Counted from the first letter of the stretch, positions 10,188 to 21,635 are shown. The stretch: 64,000 nt of DNA from Candidatus Pantoea varia (GCF_900115075.1 NZ_FOVG01000001.1:62001-126000), one strand, 5' to 3'. Translations and numbers: made by a program. The notes: generated by a model not told the origin, from the sequence alone.

Positions 10188-10244
10188 ATGTGCTGGCAGT
10201 TACTTTTGCATATGAAAAATTTGGGGAGACATTACCTCGGATGA
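10188..10244 (+). CDS. RseD-like short leader ORF overlapping rpoE
   Basis: An 18-codon frame (MCWQLLLHMKNLGRHYLG) starts at ATG 10188 and stops at TGA 10242–10244, overlapping the rpoE ATG in an ATGA arrangement. In E. coli a small ORF, rseD, is translationally coupled to rpoE in this position. Here an in-frame stop at 10161–10163 limits it to well under the ~51 codons reported for E. coli. The short length makes coding status uncertain. Confidence 0.4.
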   Translation: MCWQLLLHMKNLGRHYLG

Positions 10245-10816
10245 GCGAGCAGTTAACGGATCAGGTCCTTGTCGAGCGGGTTCAGAAGGGAGATCAAAAA
10301 GCGTTCAACTTACTGGTGATTCGTTACCAGCATAAAGTGGCGAGTTTGGTTTCACGCTATGTCCCCTCGGGCGACGTGCCTGATGTAGTACAGGAATCGT
10401 TTATTAAAGCGTATCGCGCACTGGACTCTTTCCGGGGCGATAGCGCGTTTTATACCTGGCTGTACCGCATTGCGGTAAACACAGCGAAAAATTACCTGGT
10501 TGCTCAGGGGCGCCGTCCGCCATCCAGCGATGTGGATGCGATTGACGCAGAAAATTTCGAAAGTGCGGGTGCATTAAAAGAAATTTCGAACCCTGAGAAC
10601 TTAATGTTGTCTGACGAATTGAAACAAATTGTCTTTCGTACCATCGAGGCGCTACCCGAGGACTTGCGTATGGCAATCACCCTCAGGGAACTGGACGGTC
10701 TGAGTTATGAAGAGATCGCCGTGATTATGGATTGCCCGGTAGGCACTGTTCGATCACGTATCTTTCGTGCGCGAGAGGCCATTGATAACAAAGTTCAACC
10801 GCTTATCCAACGTTAG
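10241..10816 (+). CDS. rpoE: RNA polymerase sigma-E factor
   Basis: ECF sigma factor of 191 residues, the same length as E. coli RpoE, for the extracytoplasmic stress response. Region 2 (NLLVIRYQHKVASLVSRYV…SFIKAYRALDSFRGDSAFYTWLYRIAVN) and region 4 (ELDGLSYEEIAVIMDCPVGTVRSRIFRAREAI) are intact. I chose ATG 10241 (MSEQLTDQVLVERVQKGDQ) with the GGGGAGA Shine-Dalgarno; the frame is open back to a GTG at 10190. It is followed by rseA, rseB and rseC in one operon. The ATGA overlap with the short upstream frame suggests coupled translation. Confidence 0.97.
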   Translation: MSEQLTDQVLVERVQKGDQKAFNLLVIRYQHKVASLVSRYVPSGDVPDVVQESFIKAYRALDSFRGDSAFYTWLYRIAVNTAKNYLVAQGRRPPSSDVDAIDAENFESAGALKEISNPENLMLSDELKQIVFRTIEALPEDLRMAITLRELDGLSYEEIAVIMDCPVGTVRSRIFRAREAIDNKVQPLIQR

Positions 10817-10846
10817 TGATAACGGCTACTGGAAGGGTACATAGGC

Positions 10847-11500
10847 ATGCAGAAAGAAAAACTTTCCGCTTTAATGGATGGTGAGACCTTAGATAACGAG
10901 CTGTTTTCCACCTTGTCTAAGGACGCAGAATTGCAGAAAAGCTGGGCGAGCTATCATCTCATCCGCGACACAATGCGCGGTGATGTGGGCGATGTCCTGC
11001 ATTTCGATATCTCTGCGCGCGTCGCTGCTGCCATCGAAAAAGAACCGCTGCGTACGGTCACCACGCTGATCCCTGAAGCTCAGCCAGAACCTTCCCGCTG
11101 GGAAAAAATGCCGTTCTGGAAAAAAGCGCGCCCGTGGGCTGCGCAACTGACTCAGGTGGGTGTAGCTGCCTGTGTTTCACTGGCAGTCATCGTGGGCGTT
11201 CAGCACTACAATCAGCCTGCGGGCAGCGCCACGCAGACCTCTGATTCGCCGGTGTTCAATACCATGCCGATGATGGGCAAAGCCTCACCAGTGAGCCTGG
11301 GCGTGCCGTCTGATGCCTTTGACACTAACAGCTCCAATCAGCAGGTTCAGGATCAGCGTCGTCGCGTGAATGCCATGCTGCAGGACTATGAACTGCAACG
11401 TCGCCTGCACGCTGACCAGCTGCAGTTCGAAACCGACGCGCCTAAACAGGCACAGGTTGATGTTCCCGGTAACCAGTCATTAGGACAGCAACAGCAGTAA
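10847..11500 (+). CDS. rseA: Anti-sigma-E factor RseA
   Basis: Inner-membrane protein of 217 residues (216 in E. coli) that holds sigma-E inactive. The cytoplasmic sigma-binding domain fills residues 1–~90 (MQKEKLSALMDGE…SWASYHLIRDTMRGD). One membrane segment lies at ~101–119, followed by a periplasmic region that binds RseB. The DegS cleavage site known in E. coli (Val-Ser) aligns with V149–S150 in ASPVSLGVP. The C-terminus is glutamine-rich. The stop codon overlaps the rseB ATG (TAATG), implying coupled translation. Confidence 0.96.
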   Translation: MQKEKLSALMDGETLDNELFSTLSKDAELQKSWASYHLIRDTMRGDVGDVLHFDISARVAAAIEKEPLRTVTTLIPEAQPEPSRWEKMPFWKKARPWAAQLTQVGVAACVSLAVIVGVQHYNQPAGSATQTSDSPVFNTMPMMGKASPVSLGVPSDAFDTNSSNQQVQDQRRRVNAMLQDYELQRRLHADQLQFETDAPKQAQVDVPGNQSLGQQQQ

Positions 11501-12456
11501 TGAAGCCGCTTTGGTATGCTGTTAGCCTGCTGACAGGCAGCCTGTTGTGGTCATCTGCCGCCCCGGCGCAAACCAGTGCGTCCGGGGCGCTATTGCAGCA
11601 GATGGAGCAGGCAAGTCAGAACCTCAACTACGAATTCGCCTATATCAACGTCTCGCGCATCGGCATTGAATCGCTGCGTTATCGTCACGCCGTGATTGAT
11701 AACCGGATATTCGCGCAGTTGTTGCAGATGGACGGGCCACGTCGGGAAGTGATTCAGCGCGACAACGATATCAGCTACTTCGAACCCGGCCTGGATCCTT
11801 TCTCGCTCCCCGGCAATCATATTATCGATGCCTTGCCATCGGTGATTTATGCTGACTTCACCAAGCTCGCCACAGCCTACGATTTTATTACCGTGGGGCG
11901 TTCGCGCATTGCCGATCAGATGTGTGATGTGTTGCGCATCGTTTCACGAGATGGCACCCGTTACAGCTATGTGGTCTGGCTGGATGTGGACACCAAGCTG
12001 CCGCTGCGCATCGACCTGCTCGATCGTGACGGCGAAACGCTGGAGCAGTTCCGCGTCATCAGCTTTGCGGTGGACGAAGGGGTGCGTAACCTGATGCAGG
12101 GGCTTGAGAAAGCGAATTTGCCGCCGTCGCTCTCCGTGCCGAAAGGCGATCCGGTTACGCTCACCTGGCAGCCTGGCTGGATACCCGCCGGAATGTCACT
12201 GGTGTCGCAAAACCGTCGTACGCTGCCGGGGCTGGACAAAAATATGGAGTCGAAGCTCTACAGCGATGGCCTGTTTAGTTTCGCGATCAACGTGACGCCA
12301 GCCGATAAAACCAGCACAACGCAGACATTGCGCACTGGACGTCGTACGGTTCAGACCGTTGTGCGCAATAATAACGAAATTGCGGTGATCGGCGAGTTAC
12401 CGCCGGCAACCGCAAAACGTATTGCGGACAGCATCGACCTGGGGTCACAAAAATGA
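11500..12456 (+). CDS. rseB: Sigma-E regulator RseB
   Basis: Periplasmic protein of 318 residues, matching the family length. A signal peptide ends around residue 23 (SSAAPAQ). RseB (MucB family) protects RseA from DegS and releases it when it binds off-pathway LPS. Its N-terminal domain resembles LolA/LppX and its C-terminal domain contacts RseA. It overlaps rseA by one base and rseC by four (ATGA), so the four regulators are tightly coupled. Confidence 0.95.
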   Translation: MKPLWYAVSLLTGSLLWSSAAPAQTSASGALLQQMEQASQNLNYEFAYINVSRIGIESLRYRHAVIDNRIFAQLLQMDGPRREVIQRDNDISYFEPGLDPFSLPGNHIIDALPSVIYADFTKLATAYDFITVGRSRIADQMCDVLRIVSRDGTRYSYVVWLDVDTKLPLRIDLLDRDGETLEQFRVISFAVDEGVRNLMQGLEKANLPPSLSVPKGDPVTLTWQPGWIPAGMSLVSQNRRTLPGLDKNMESKLYSDGLFSFAINVTPADKTSTTQTLRTGRRTVQTVVRNNNEIAVIGELPPATAKRIADSIDLGSQK

Positions 12457-12917
12457 TGAGAGAATGGGCCACCGTGGTGGCATGGCAGGATGGCATCGCC
12501 ACGCTGCACACCGAAGCAAAAACATCCTGCAACAGCTGCCAGGCGCGAAAAGGCTGTGGCAGCCATATGCTGAATAAACTCGGTCCGAAGAATGCCCACG
12601 TGATGCAAATCGCCAGCAGCAAGCCGCTGCAGCCGGGACAGCGCATCGAATTAGGCATCAAAGAGAGCAGCCTGCTCGGTTCGGCGCTGCTGGTCTACAT
12701 GACGCCGCTGTTTGGCCTGTTCGTGGTTGCCGGCCTGTTTCAGTCGCTGTTCAATAGCGATCTGGCTGCGGCCTGCGGTGCGCTACTGGGCGGCATCGGC
12801 GGTTTTATTGTCGCTAAAGGCGTTTCAATGAAATTCGGCGATCGTGAAGCTTTTCAGCCCGTCATTCTGAGCATTGCTTTGCCCCCTGATGCGCTGCGTG
12901 TTGAAAGCGAAGCGTAA
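12453..12917 (+). CDS. rseC: SoxR-reducing system / RseC family protein
   Basis: Inner-membrane protein of 154 residues. The N-terminal domain has the cysteine cluster C-x2-C-x5-C (CNSCQARKGCG, ~residues 25–34). Two membrane helices follow (GSALLVYMTPLFGLFVVAGLFQ and LAAACGALLGGIGGFIVAK). In E. coli RseC is linked to reduction of SoxR together with Rsx, and weakly to sigma-E control. Two ATG codons (12453, 12456) are possible; both overlap the rseB stop. Confidence 0.94.
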   Translation: MMREWATVVAWQDGIATLHTEAKTSCNSCQARKGCGSHMLNKLGPKNAHVMQIASSKPLQPGQRIELGIKESSLLGSALLVYMTPLFGLFVVAGLFQSLFNSDLAAACGALLGGIGGFIVAKGVSMKFGDREAFQPVILSIALPPDALRVESEA

Positions 12918-12926
12918 CGTACGTCC

Positions 12927-12957
12927 AGGCCGCGCATCCCGCGGCCTTTGTCCTTTC
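12927..12957 (+). terminator. Hairpin after rseC
   Basis: The stem AGGCCGCG / CGCGGCCT with a CATCC loop is followed by TTTGTCCTTT. It would end or attenuate the rpoE–rseABC transcript. The remaining ~180 bp to lepA probably hold its promoter. Confidence 0.65.
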
Positions 12958-13135
12958 TGCCTTGCGCTGATATCTGTTTCGCTTCCACCACGTTCCATTC
13001 TTTTATGCGCGGCGTTAACAGTGTAATATGCGTCGTCATTAATGAGGCTGACAGGATTGTGGGTAAAGAGCGATCTTCCTGAATGTGTCTGTGCTCAGGT
13101 TTTCAACTGAATTTTAAGCGAAGATATCCCAATAA

Positions 13136-14935
13136 ATGAAGCACATAAGAAATTTCTCCATCATCGCTCATATCGACCATGGTAAATCTACGCTCTCTGA
13201 CCGTCTGATTCAGATCTGTGGCGGCCTCACCGCTCGTGAAATGGCTGCACAGGTTCTTGACTCTATGGATCTGGAGCGCGAGCGTGGCATCACTATCAAA
13301 GCCCAGAGCGTGACACTCGATTACCACGCGAAAGACGGCCAAACTTACCAGCTCAATTTCATCGATACCCCAGGCCACGTAGACTTCTCTTATGAAGTTT
13401 CCCGCTCACTGGCCGCCTGTGAAGGCGCGTTGCTGGTGGTGGATGCCGGTCAGGGTGTTGAAGCGCAGACACTGGCGAACTGCTATACCGCGATGGAGAT
13501 GGATCTGGAAGTGGTGCCGGTTCTGAATAAAATTGATCTGCCAGCCGCCGATCCCGATCGTGCCGCGCAGGAAATTGAAGATATCGTCGGCATTGATGCA
13601 ACAGACGCTGTGCGCTGCTCAGCCAAAACCGGCGTTGGCGTACCGGAAGTGCTGGAACGTTTAGTGCGCGATATTCCGCCGCCAGAAGGCGATCCGGAAG
13701 GCCCGCTGCAGGCACTGATTATCGACTCCTGGTTTGATAACTACCTGGGCGTTGTCTCTCTGGTGCGTGTGAAAAACGGCACCATGCGCAAAGGCGACAA
13801 GATCAAAGTCCTGAGCACCGGCCAGGTTTATAACGCTGACCGTCTGGGTATCTTCACCCCGAAACGTGTCGATCGTAATGAACTGAACTGCGGTGAAGTC
13901 GGCTGGCTGGTCTGCGCCATCAAAGATATCCTCGGCGCGCCAGTAGGCGATACCCTGACAACCGCTCGTAACCCGGCAGACAAAGCGCTGCCAGGCTTCA
14001 AAAAAGTGAAGCCACAGGTTTACGCCGGTCTGTTCCCAATCAGCTCTGACGACTATGAAGCCTTCCGTGATGCGCTCGGCAAGCTGAGCCTGAACGATGC
14101 CTCGCTGTTCTATGAGCCAGAAAGCTCAACGGCACTGGGCTTTGGTTTCCGCTGCGGCTTCCTCGGTCTGCTGCATATGGAGATCATCCAGGAGCGTCTG
14201 GAGCGCGAATACGATCTCGATCTGATCACCACCGCTCCGACGGTGGTGTATGAGGTCGTGACCACCAGTGGTGATATCGTTCATGTCGACAGCCCATCCA
14301 AGCTGCCCGCCCTGAACAACATCGAAGAGCTGCGTGAACCGATTGCGGAATGTCACATGCTGCTGCCGCAGGAGTATCTGGGCAACGTCATCACGCTTTG
14401 TATTGAGAAGCGTGGCGTGCAGACCAACATGGTTTACCACGGCAATCAGGTTGCACTGACTTACGAAATTCCGATGGCAGAAGTGGTCCTCGACTTCTTC
14501 GACCGTCTGAAGTCAACCTCGCGCGGTTATGCCTCGCTGGATTACAACTTTAAGCGTTTCCAGCCTTCAGACATGGTGCGCGTCGACGTACTGATTAACT
14601 CTGAACGTGTGGATGCGCTGGCGCTGATTACCCACCGCGACAACGCGCCTTACCGCGGACGCGATCTGGTTGAGAAAATGAAAGAGCTCATCCCGCGTCA
14701 GCAGTTTGATATTGCGATTCAGGCTGCCATCGGTAACCACATCATCGCGCGTTCAACGGTAAAACAGCTGCGTAAAAACGTTCTCGCCAAGTGTTATGGC
14801 GGTGACGTGAGCCGTAAGAAGAAACTGTTGCAGAAACAGAAAGATGGTAAGAAGCGAATGAAGCAGGTTGGTAACGTTGAGCTGCCACAGGAAGCGTTCC
14901 TCGCCATTCTGCATGTCGGTAAGGACAGCAAATAA
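13136..14935 (+). CDS. lepA: Elongation factor 4 (LepA)
   Basis: Ribosomal GTPase of 599 residues, exactly the E. coli length. The G1 motif (AHIDHGKST) is at residues ~9–17, G3 is DTPGHVDF and G4 is NKIDLP. The EF-G-like domains are followed by the LepA-specific C-terminal domain ([17 protein letters not shown]). LepA binds the ribosome and affects initiation and back-translocation; its main role in the cell is debated. It is 9 bp upstream of lepB and shares its operon. Confidence 0.98.
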   Translation: MKHIRNFSIIAHIDHGKSTLSDRLIQICGGLTAREMAAQVLDSMDLERERGITIKAQSVTLDYHAKDGQTYQLNFIDTPGHVDFSYEVSRSLAACEGALLVVDAGQGVEAQTLANCYTAMEMDLEVVPVLNKIDLPAADPDRAAQEIEDIVGIDATDAVRCSAKTGVGVPEVLERLVRDIPPPEGDPEGPLQALIIDSWFDNYLGVVSLVRVKNGTMRKGDKIKVLSTGQVYNADRLGIFTPKRVDRNELNCGEVGWLVCAIKDILGAPVGDTLTTARNPADKALPGFKKVKPQVYAGLFPISSDDYEAFRDALGKLSLNDASLFYEPESSTALGFGFRCGFLGLLHMEIIQERLEREYDLDLITTAPTVVYEVVTTSGDIVHVDSPSKLPALNNIEELREPIAECHMLLPQEYLGNVITLCIEKRGVQTNMVYHGNQVALTYEIPMAEVVLDFFDRLKSTSRGYASLDYNFKRFQPSDMVRVDVLINSERVDALALITHRDNAPYRGRDLVEKMKELIPRQQFDIAIQAAIGNHIIARSTVKQLRKNVLAKCYGGDVSRKKKLLQKQKDGKKRMKQVGNVELPQEAFLAILHVGKDSK

Positions 14936-14944
14936 GGATTTCCA

Positions 14945-15919
14945 ATGGCTAATATGTTCGCCCTGATTCTGGCGATAGCGACGCTGATTACTGGCATCGT
15001 ATGGGTAATTGATCGTTTTAAATGGGCACCCGCGCGTCGCGCGAAACAGGCTGAGGTGCAGGCCCAGACCGGTAACTCGCTCGACAGCAAAACGCTGGCT
15101 AAGGTTGCTGCAAAGCCAGGCTGGGTTGAGACCACCGCGTCTGTATTCCCGGTGCTGGCTGTGGTTTTCATCGTGCGTTCGTTTATCTACGAACCGTTCC
15201 AGATTCCCTCTGGCTCGATGATGCCTACGCTGCTGATTGGTGACTTTATCCTGGTGGAGAAATTCGCTTACGGTATCAAAGATCCGATTACCCAGACGAC
15301 TCTGATCCCAACCGGTCAGCCGAAGCGCGGCGACATTGCGGTATTTAAATACCCGAAAGATCCGAGCCTGGATTACATTAAGCGCGTTATCGGCCTGCCG
15401 GGCGACAAAGTCATCTATGATCCTTACAGCAAAACGCTGACGGTGAAACCGACCTGTAGCGACGATAAAGCCTGTGACACAGCGTTAGCGGTGACTTACA
15501 CCGACGTTGAGCCAAGTAACTTTATTCAGACCTTCAGCGGCTTTGATGGCAACGAAACCGGCAACGGGTTCTATCAGGTGCCGCAGGGCGATACCCTGCG
15601 CGGTGGTCTGCGCCTGGCCACCCGCAAAGAGACGATTGGTAACGTGACGCATGACATTCTGCTGGTAAATGAAGCGCAGAGTCAGGCAGGCATGTATTAT
15701 CAGCAGCCGGGTCAGCCGCAGTCGAGCTGGGTCGTGCCGAAAGGGCAATACTTCATGATGGGCGACAACCGTGATAACAGCGCCGACAGCCGCTACTGGG
15801 GCTTTGTCCCGGAGCGTAATCTGGTCGGTAAAGCGGTCGCTATCTGGATGAGCTTTGAGAAACAAGAAGGCCAGTGGCCGACCGGCGTGCGATTCAGTCG
15901 CATCGGCGGTATCCACTAA
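14945..15919 (+). CDS. lepB: Signal peptidase I
   Basis: Inner-membrane serine protease of 324 residues (E. coli has 324) that cleaves signal peptides of exported proteins. Two N-terminal membrane segments (~4–22 and ~62–78) precede the catalytic domain. The Ser-Lys dyad is at S91 (PSGSMMPTLL) and K146 (DYIKRVIGLPGDK), the E. coli positions. The box MGDNRDNSADSRYWGFVP is present. A hairpin-rich leader separates it from rnc. Confidence 0.98.
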   Translation: MANMFALILAIATLITGIVWVIDRFKWAPARRAKQAEVQAQTGNSLDSKTLAKVAAKPGWVETTASVFPVLAVVFIVRSFIYEPFQIPSGSMMPTLLIGDFILVEKFAYGIKDPITQTTLIPTGQPKRGDIAVFKYPKDPSLDYIKRVIGLPGDKVIYDPYSKTLTVKPTCSDDKACDTALAVTYTDVEPSNFIQTFSGFDGNETGNGFYQVPQGDTLRGGLRLATRKETIGNVTHDILLVNEAQSQAGMYYQQPGQPQSSWVVPKGQYFMMGDNRDNSADSRYWGFVPERNLVGKAVAIWMSFEKQEGQWPTGVRFSRIGGIH

Positions 15920-15936
15920 CAATATTGTCTGATTAA

Positions 15937-16731
<795 letters not shown>

Positions 16732-16878
16732 ATCTGTCGGGGTGACAGGTGCCTGAACCGGTGCTGAATCAATCACCCTCAGATAGCTCTATCACGGCGT
16801 CAGAAGACGCTGAATGACACATGACTCAAATAGCACTCTTTCAGCGCCGCATCAGGCGCTGAACAATTCAGGACTCGA
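16732..16878 (+). other. Structured rnc–era spacer
   Basis: The gap is 147 bp, whereas in E. coli era overlaps or abuts rnc. It holds a 9-bp perfect hairpin (TTCAGCGCC / GGCGCTGAA, 16840–16863) 15 bp before the era ATG, and a related inverted motif, GGCGTCAGAAGACGCTGAA, just upstream. There is no T-tract, so it looks like an RNA processing or stability element rather than a terminator. Confidence 0.5.
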
Positions 16879-17784
16879 ATGAGCGAAAACGTTACTTATT
16901 GCGGCTTTGTCGCGATTGTTGGCCGACCAAACGTCGGTAAATCCACCTTACTGAACCAGTTGCTGGGGCAGAAGGTGTCGATCACCTCGCGTAAGCCGCA
17001 AACCACGCGCCACCGCATCATGGGCATTCACACCGAGGGCGAATATCAGGCGATCTACGTCGATACCCCGGGTCTGCACATGGAAGAGAAGCGCGCCATT
17101 AACCGTCTGATGAACCGCGCAGCCAGCAGTTCGATTGGCGACGTAGAGCTGGTGATCTTCGTGGTTGAAGGCACCCGCTGGACGCCAGATGATGAGATGG
17201 TGTTGGGCAAACTGCGCGACAACAAAGTGCCGGTTGTGCTGGCGATCAATAAAGTCGACAACATTCAGGATAAAAGCATTCTGCTGCCGCATCTGCAGTT
17301 CCTGAGCCAGCAGATGAATTTCCTCGATATCGTGCCTATCTCTGCTGAGAGCGGCAAAAACGTCGATACCATTGCGGCGATTACCCGCAAGCATCTGCCG
17401 CAGGCCGATCATCACTTCCCGGAAGATTACATCACCGACCGCTCACAGCGTTTCATGGCGTCAGAGATGATCCGTGAAAAACTGATGCGTTTCCTGGGGG
17501 CTGAACTGCCTTACTCAGTCACAGTTGAGATCGAGCGCTTCGTCACCAACGAACGCGGCGGTTACGACATCCATGGTCTGATCCTGGTTGAACGTGAAGG
17601 GCAGAAGAAGATGGTAATTGGCAACAAAGGCGCCAAAATCAAAGTCATCGGAACAGAAGCGCGCAGGGACATGGAAGAGATGTTCGAAGCGAAAGTGCAT
17701 CTCGAACTGTGGGTGAAAGTGAAATCCGGCTGGGCAGATGACGAACGTGCACTGCGCAGCCTGGGTTATACAGACGATCTCTGA
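16879..17784 (+). CDS. era: GTPase Era
   Basis: Essential ribosome-assembly GTPase of 301 residues that binds 16S rRNA near its 3' end. G1 is [10 protein letters not shown]3 is DTPG, G4 is NKVD and G5 is SAES. The C-terminal KH domain has the GNKGAKIK loop. The stop is 4 bp before the recO start. Unlike E. coli, it is separated from rnc by a 147-bp spacer, so it is not directly coupled to rnc translation. Confidence 0.98.
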   Translation: MSENVTYCGFVAIVGRPNVGKSTLLNQLLGQKVSITSRKPQTTRHRIMGIHTEGEYQAIYVDTPGLHMEEKRAINRLMNRAASSSIGDVELVIFVVEGTRWTPDDEMVLGKLRDNKVPVVLAINKVDNIQDKSILLPHLQFLSQQMNFLDIVPISAESGKNVDTIAAITRKHLPQADHHFPEDYITDRSQRFMASEMIREKLMRFLGAELPYSVTVEIERFVTNERGGYDIHGLILVEREGQKKMVIGNKGAKIKVIGTEARRDMEEMFEAKVHLELWVKVKSGWADDERALRSLGYTDDL

Positions 17785-17788
17785 TTCA

Positions 17789-18517
17789 ATGGAAGGCTGG
17801 CAACGCGCCTTTGTGCTGCATAGTCGTCCCTTCAGCGAAACCAGTCTGCTGCTCGATCTGTTCAGCGAAAGCGAAGGGCGGGTGCGGGTACTGGCTAAGG
17901 GCGCACGTTCCCGGCGCTCGCACCTGAAAGGCGCGTTACAACCTTTTACCCCGCTGCTGGTTCGCTGGAGCGGGCGCGGGGAAGTCAAAACCTTGCGTAA
18001 TGCCGAAGCGGTGTCGCTGGCCTTACCGCTTAGCGGCATCACGCTTTACTGCGGTCTCTACGTCAATGAGCTGGTCTCACGCGTATTGCAGCAGGAATCT
18101 CCCTTCCCGGAACTCTTCTTCGACTATCTCAACTGTCTTCAGGCGTTAGCCTCAACGCACGGTAAGCCCGAACCGGCACTGCGACGGTTTGAACTGGCGC
18201 TGCTCGGACACCTGGGTTACGGCGTCGACTTCCTGCACTGTGCCGGGAGCGGCGAGCCGGTCAGTGACGACATGACTTACAGCTATCGTGAAGAGCGCGG
18301 TTTTATCGCCAGTCTGGTGGTGAATAATCGCAGCTTTACCGGCCGCGAGTTGCAGGCCCTGTGCGAGCGAGAGTTTCCCGATGCCGACACACTGCGCGCC
18401 GCGAAGCGCTTTACCCGCATCGCCCTGAAACCCTATCTTGGCGGCAAACCGCTGAAAAGTCAGGAGCTGTTCCGCCAGTTTATCCCGAAGAAAAAGCCCG
18501 AACAGGCAGAAGAATAG
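17789..18517 (+). CDS. recO: DNA repair protein RecO
   Basis: Protein of 242 residues, the E. coli length. RecO works with RecR and RecF to load RecA on SSB-coated single-stranded DNA. The N-terminal OB fold ([20 protein letters not shown]…[12 protein letters not shown]) is followed by the helical domain ([19 protein letters not shown]). I chose ATG 17789; the frame is open back to 17738 inside era. It is the last gene of the lepA–recO group, with pdxJ 72 bp downstream. Confidence 0.97.
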   Translation: MEGWQRAFVLHSRPFSETSLLLDLFSESEGRVRVLAKGARSRRSHLKGALQPFTPLLVRWSGRGEVKTLRNAEAVSLALPLSGITLYCGLYVNELVSRVLQQESPFPELFFDYLNCLQALASTHGKPEPALRRFELALLGHLGYGVDFLHCAGSGEPVSDDMTYSYREERGFIASLVVNNRSFTGRELQALCEREFPDADTLRAAKRFTRIALKPYLGGKPLKSQELFRQFIPKKKPEQAEE

Positions 18518-18589
18518 CGCTGGTCGTACCGCCTGTTTAGATTTGCGCGGTACACTCAACATCACGATGGAAAAGAAGTGAGGATGGTC

Positions 18590-19320
18590 ATGGCTGAGTT
18601 GCTGTTAGGCGTCAATATCGATCACATTGCCACGGTGCGTAATGCCCGTGGGACAAACTACCCCGATCCTGTGCAGGCGGCGTTTATCGCCGAGCAGGCG
18701 GGCGCAGACGGCATTACCGTGCACCTGCGTGAAGATCGCCGTCACATCACCGATCGCGACGTGCGTATTCTGCGTGACACGATCCAGACGCGCATGAATC
18801 TGGAGATGGCGGTCACCGATGAGATGATCGGCATTGCCTGTGATATCCAGCCCCATTTCTGCTGCCTGGTGCCGGAAAAGCGTCAGGAAGTGACGACGGA
18901 AGGTGGACTGGATGTGGCGGGTCAGCAGGAGAAGATGAACGCGGCCGTCCGACTGCTGAAAGATGCCGGCATTCTGGTTTCGCTGTTTATCGATGCCGAC
19001 CACCGCCAGATCGAAGCCGCCGTTGCCACCGGTGCGCCTTATATCGAAATCCACACCGGCGCTTATGCTGAGGCACCAGAGGGCCTGGCACGTGACGCTG
19101 AGCTGGCACGCATTCGCCATGCCGCGACCTTTGCCGCCAGCCTGGGGCTGAAGGTCAACGCCGGTCACGGTCTGACCTATCACAACGTGCTGCCGATTGC
19201 GGCGCTGCCGGAAATGCATGAGCTGAACATCGGCCATGCAATTATCGGTCGTGCGGTGATGAGTGGCCTGCCGGACGCGGTCAAAGAGATGAAGCAACTG
19301 CTGCGTGAAGCACGCCGATA

Positions 19321-19321
<1 letters not shown>
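18590..19321 (+). CDS. pdxJ: Pyridoxine 5'-phosphate synthase
   Basis: TIM-barrel enzyme of 243 residues, the E. coli length. It condenses 1-deoxyxylulose 5-phosphate with 3-amino-2-oxopropyl phosphate to make pyridoxine 5'-phosphate (vitamin B6). The conserved segments [57 protein letters not shown] and [12 protein letters not shown] are all present. The start [10 protein letters not shown] is the fifth codon of the open frame. Its stop overlaps the acpS ATG (TAATG), the classic pdxJ–acpS coupling. Confidence 0.98.
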
Positions 19322-19982
<661 letters not shown>

Positions 19983-20001
19983 TTATACGCGCTGCCGCTG
20001 A

Positions 20002-20847
20002 TCAGACCAGCTTTTTCACCAGCGCTTCGCTGTGACGAATATGGCTCGACGCGCGCTCCGGATCGTTTTGAACCAGCGCCATAAACAGCAGATCGGTCAG
20101 CGCCAGCTGTGCCGTGGTTGAGGAGATCGCCGCACTGCGGGTACTTTGCTCCTCCGCTACCGTATAGAGACAGTAACCGGCGCTCTGCTGCAGCGTATTC
20201 GGCGTAAAGCCGGTAAACGCCACCACATCCGCGCCCACCTGAACCGCTTCCTGCGCCGCCAGATTAATTTCACGCCGCTCCCCGGTATAAGAGATGGCGA
20301 GCAGCACATCGCCTGGCCCCATCGCCTGCACGCTGGCCAGCAGGGCGTGCATATCCTGTTCCGCCACCGCATTAATGCCGATCTTCATCAGCTTCCAGGA
20401 GAAGTCCTTCGCCACCAGACCCGAGGCACCGATGCCCACCAGTAAAATACGCCGGGCATTTTTCAGCAGCTGTAACACGTCGTTGAGCTTCTCTTCGCTA
20501 TTAATATCCAGCGTGGCGCGGATTGCCGAGAGCTTTTCTGTCAGCAGTTTTTCCCCCACCATTTTAAGCGGATCGTCGCTGAGAATATGGTTATGCACGG
20601 TAATGGCATCCTTGTCCGCCAGTGACTCACTCAGGGCCAGCTTCAGCGCCGGAAATCCTTTATATCCCAGCTTCTGAGCAAATTTCACCACACTCGACTG
20701 GCTGACGCCGGACTCCTCCGCCAGTTTCTGTGAACTCAGATGACGCGCCCGATCGGGTTGCGACAGTAAAAAATCCGCCAGCCGACGCTCGTTCAATGCC
20801 AGACGTGGATAAAGCTGGCGAATGCGCAGCAATGAACTCATGCCCAA
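20002..20847 (-). CDS. yfhH: MurR/RpiR family regulator YfhH
   Basis: Regulator of 281 residues, closely matching E. coli YfhH in length and sequence. The N-terminal RpiR helix-turn-helix (SSQKLAEESGVSQSSVVKFAQKLGYKGFPALKLAL, ~38–72) is followed by a SIS sugar-phosphate-binding domain (ILLVGIGASGLVAKDFSWKLMKIG). The ligand and targets are not known. Neighbours give little hint: yfhL is upstream in the plus sense and pgpC is divergent. Starts at 20847 and 20841 are both possible. Confidence 0.92.
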   Translation of the reverse strand: MGMSSLLRIRQLYPRLALNERRLADFLLSQPDRARHLSSQKLAEESGVSQSSVVKFAQKLGYKGFPALKLALSESLADKDAITVHNHILSDDPLKMVGEKLLTEKLSAIRATLDINSEEKLNDVLQLLKNARRILLVGIGASGLVAKDFSWKLMKIGINAVAEQDMHALLASVQAMGPGDVLLAISYTGERREINLAAQEAVQVGADVVAFTGFTPNTLQQSAGYCLYTVAEEQSTRSAAISSTTAQLALTDLLFMALVQNDPERASSHIRHSEALVKKLV

Positions 20848-20996
20848 TCCTCGTAATTCAGGGATAATCAGTGAAGAATAAACTATTCATCTGGCATTGT
20901 AGTCATCGGAATTAAAAATGACAGTCATCGCCGTACCGCCTGATGATGGCTACACTACTCTTTATCATCCCAGAATCAGCCGTAAAGGAGAGTTGT

Positions 20997-21635
20997 TTGA
21001 CCAGGGGAACACAACGTCGCATCGTATTTTTTGACCTGGATGGCACTTTGCATCAGCAGGACATGTTTGGCACCTTTATGCGCTATCTGCTGCGTCGCCG
21101 GCCGCTGAATCTGCTGCTGGTGGTACCACTATTGCCGGTGGTGGGCATCGGCCTGCTGTTTAAAGGACGCGCGGCACGCTGGCCCATGAGCCTGCTGCTC
21201 TGGTCAATCACCTTTGGCCGCTCTGAGCGGACACTGCTACGACTTGAAGCGGAGTTTGCGCAGTGGTTCCGCCTGCGTGTCAAAGCGTTTCCGGTCGTGC
21301 AGCAGCGCCTGACGGATTACCTCGGCAGTGATGATGCCGACGTCTGGCTGATCACCGGATCGCCGCAGTCGCTGGTGGAGCAGGTCTATTACGACTCCGC
21401 GTTTCTGCCACGCGTGAAGCTGATTGCCAGCCAGATGGAGCGCGGCTGGGGGGGAAGGGTGCTGGCGATGCGCTGCCTCGGCCATGAGAAAGTGGCGCAG
21501 CTGGAAGAGAAAATCGGCACGCCGCTTCAGCTCTACAGCGGCTACAGCGACAGTAAACAGGACAACCCGCTGCTGTTCTTCTGTCAGCATCGCTGGCGCG
21601 TGACCCCGGCGGGTGAGCTGCAACAGCTGGAATAA
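20997..21635 (+). CDS. pgpC: Phosphatidylglycerophosphatase C
   Basis: HAD-superfamily membrane enzyme of 212 residues (E. coli PgpC/YfhB 211) that dephosphorylates phosphatidylglycerophosphate. The HAD nucleophile motif FFDLDGTLHQQD is near the N-terminus, with LITGSPQSLVE and the late acidic motif GYSDSKQDNPLL. A membrane segment (PLNLLLVVPLLPVVGIGLLF) lies at ~35–55. I chose the TTG at 20997 because AAAGGAG ends 6 bp upstream and the length then fits; an ATG at 20943 would add 18 unconserved residues. Confidence 0.93.
   Translation: MTRGTQRRIVFFDLDGTLHQQDMFGTFMRYLLRRRPLNLLLVVPLLPVVGIGLLFKGRAARWPMSLLLWSITFGRSERTLLRLEAEFAQWFRLRVKAFPVVQQRLTDYLGSDDADVWLITGSPQSLVEQVYYDSAFLPRVKLIASQMERGWGGRVLAMRCLGHEKVAQLEEKIGTPLQLYSGYSDSKQDNPLLFFCQHRWRVTPAGELQQLE

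Noticed and set aside
18605..19297. A 230-codon minus-strand frame opposite pdxJ
   Set aside because: It mirrors pdxJ, which is highly conserved and full length; no start signals.
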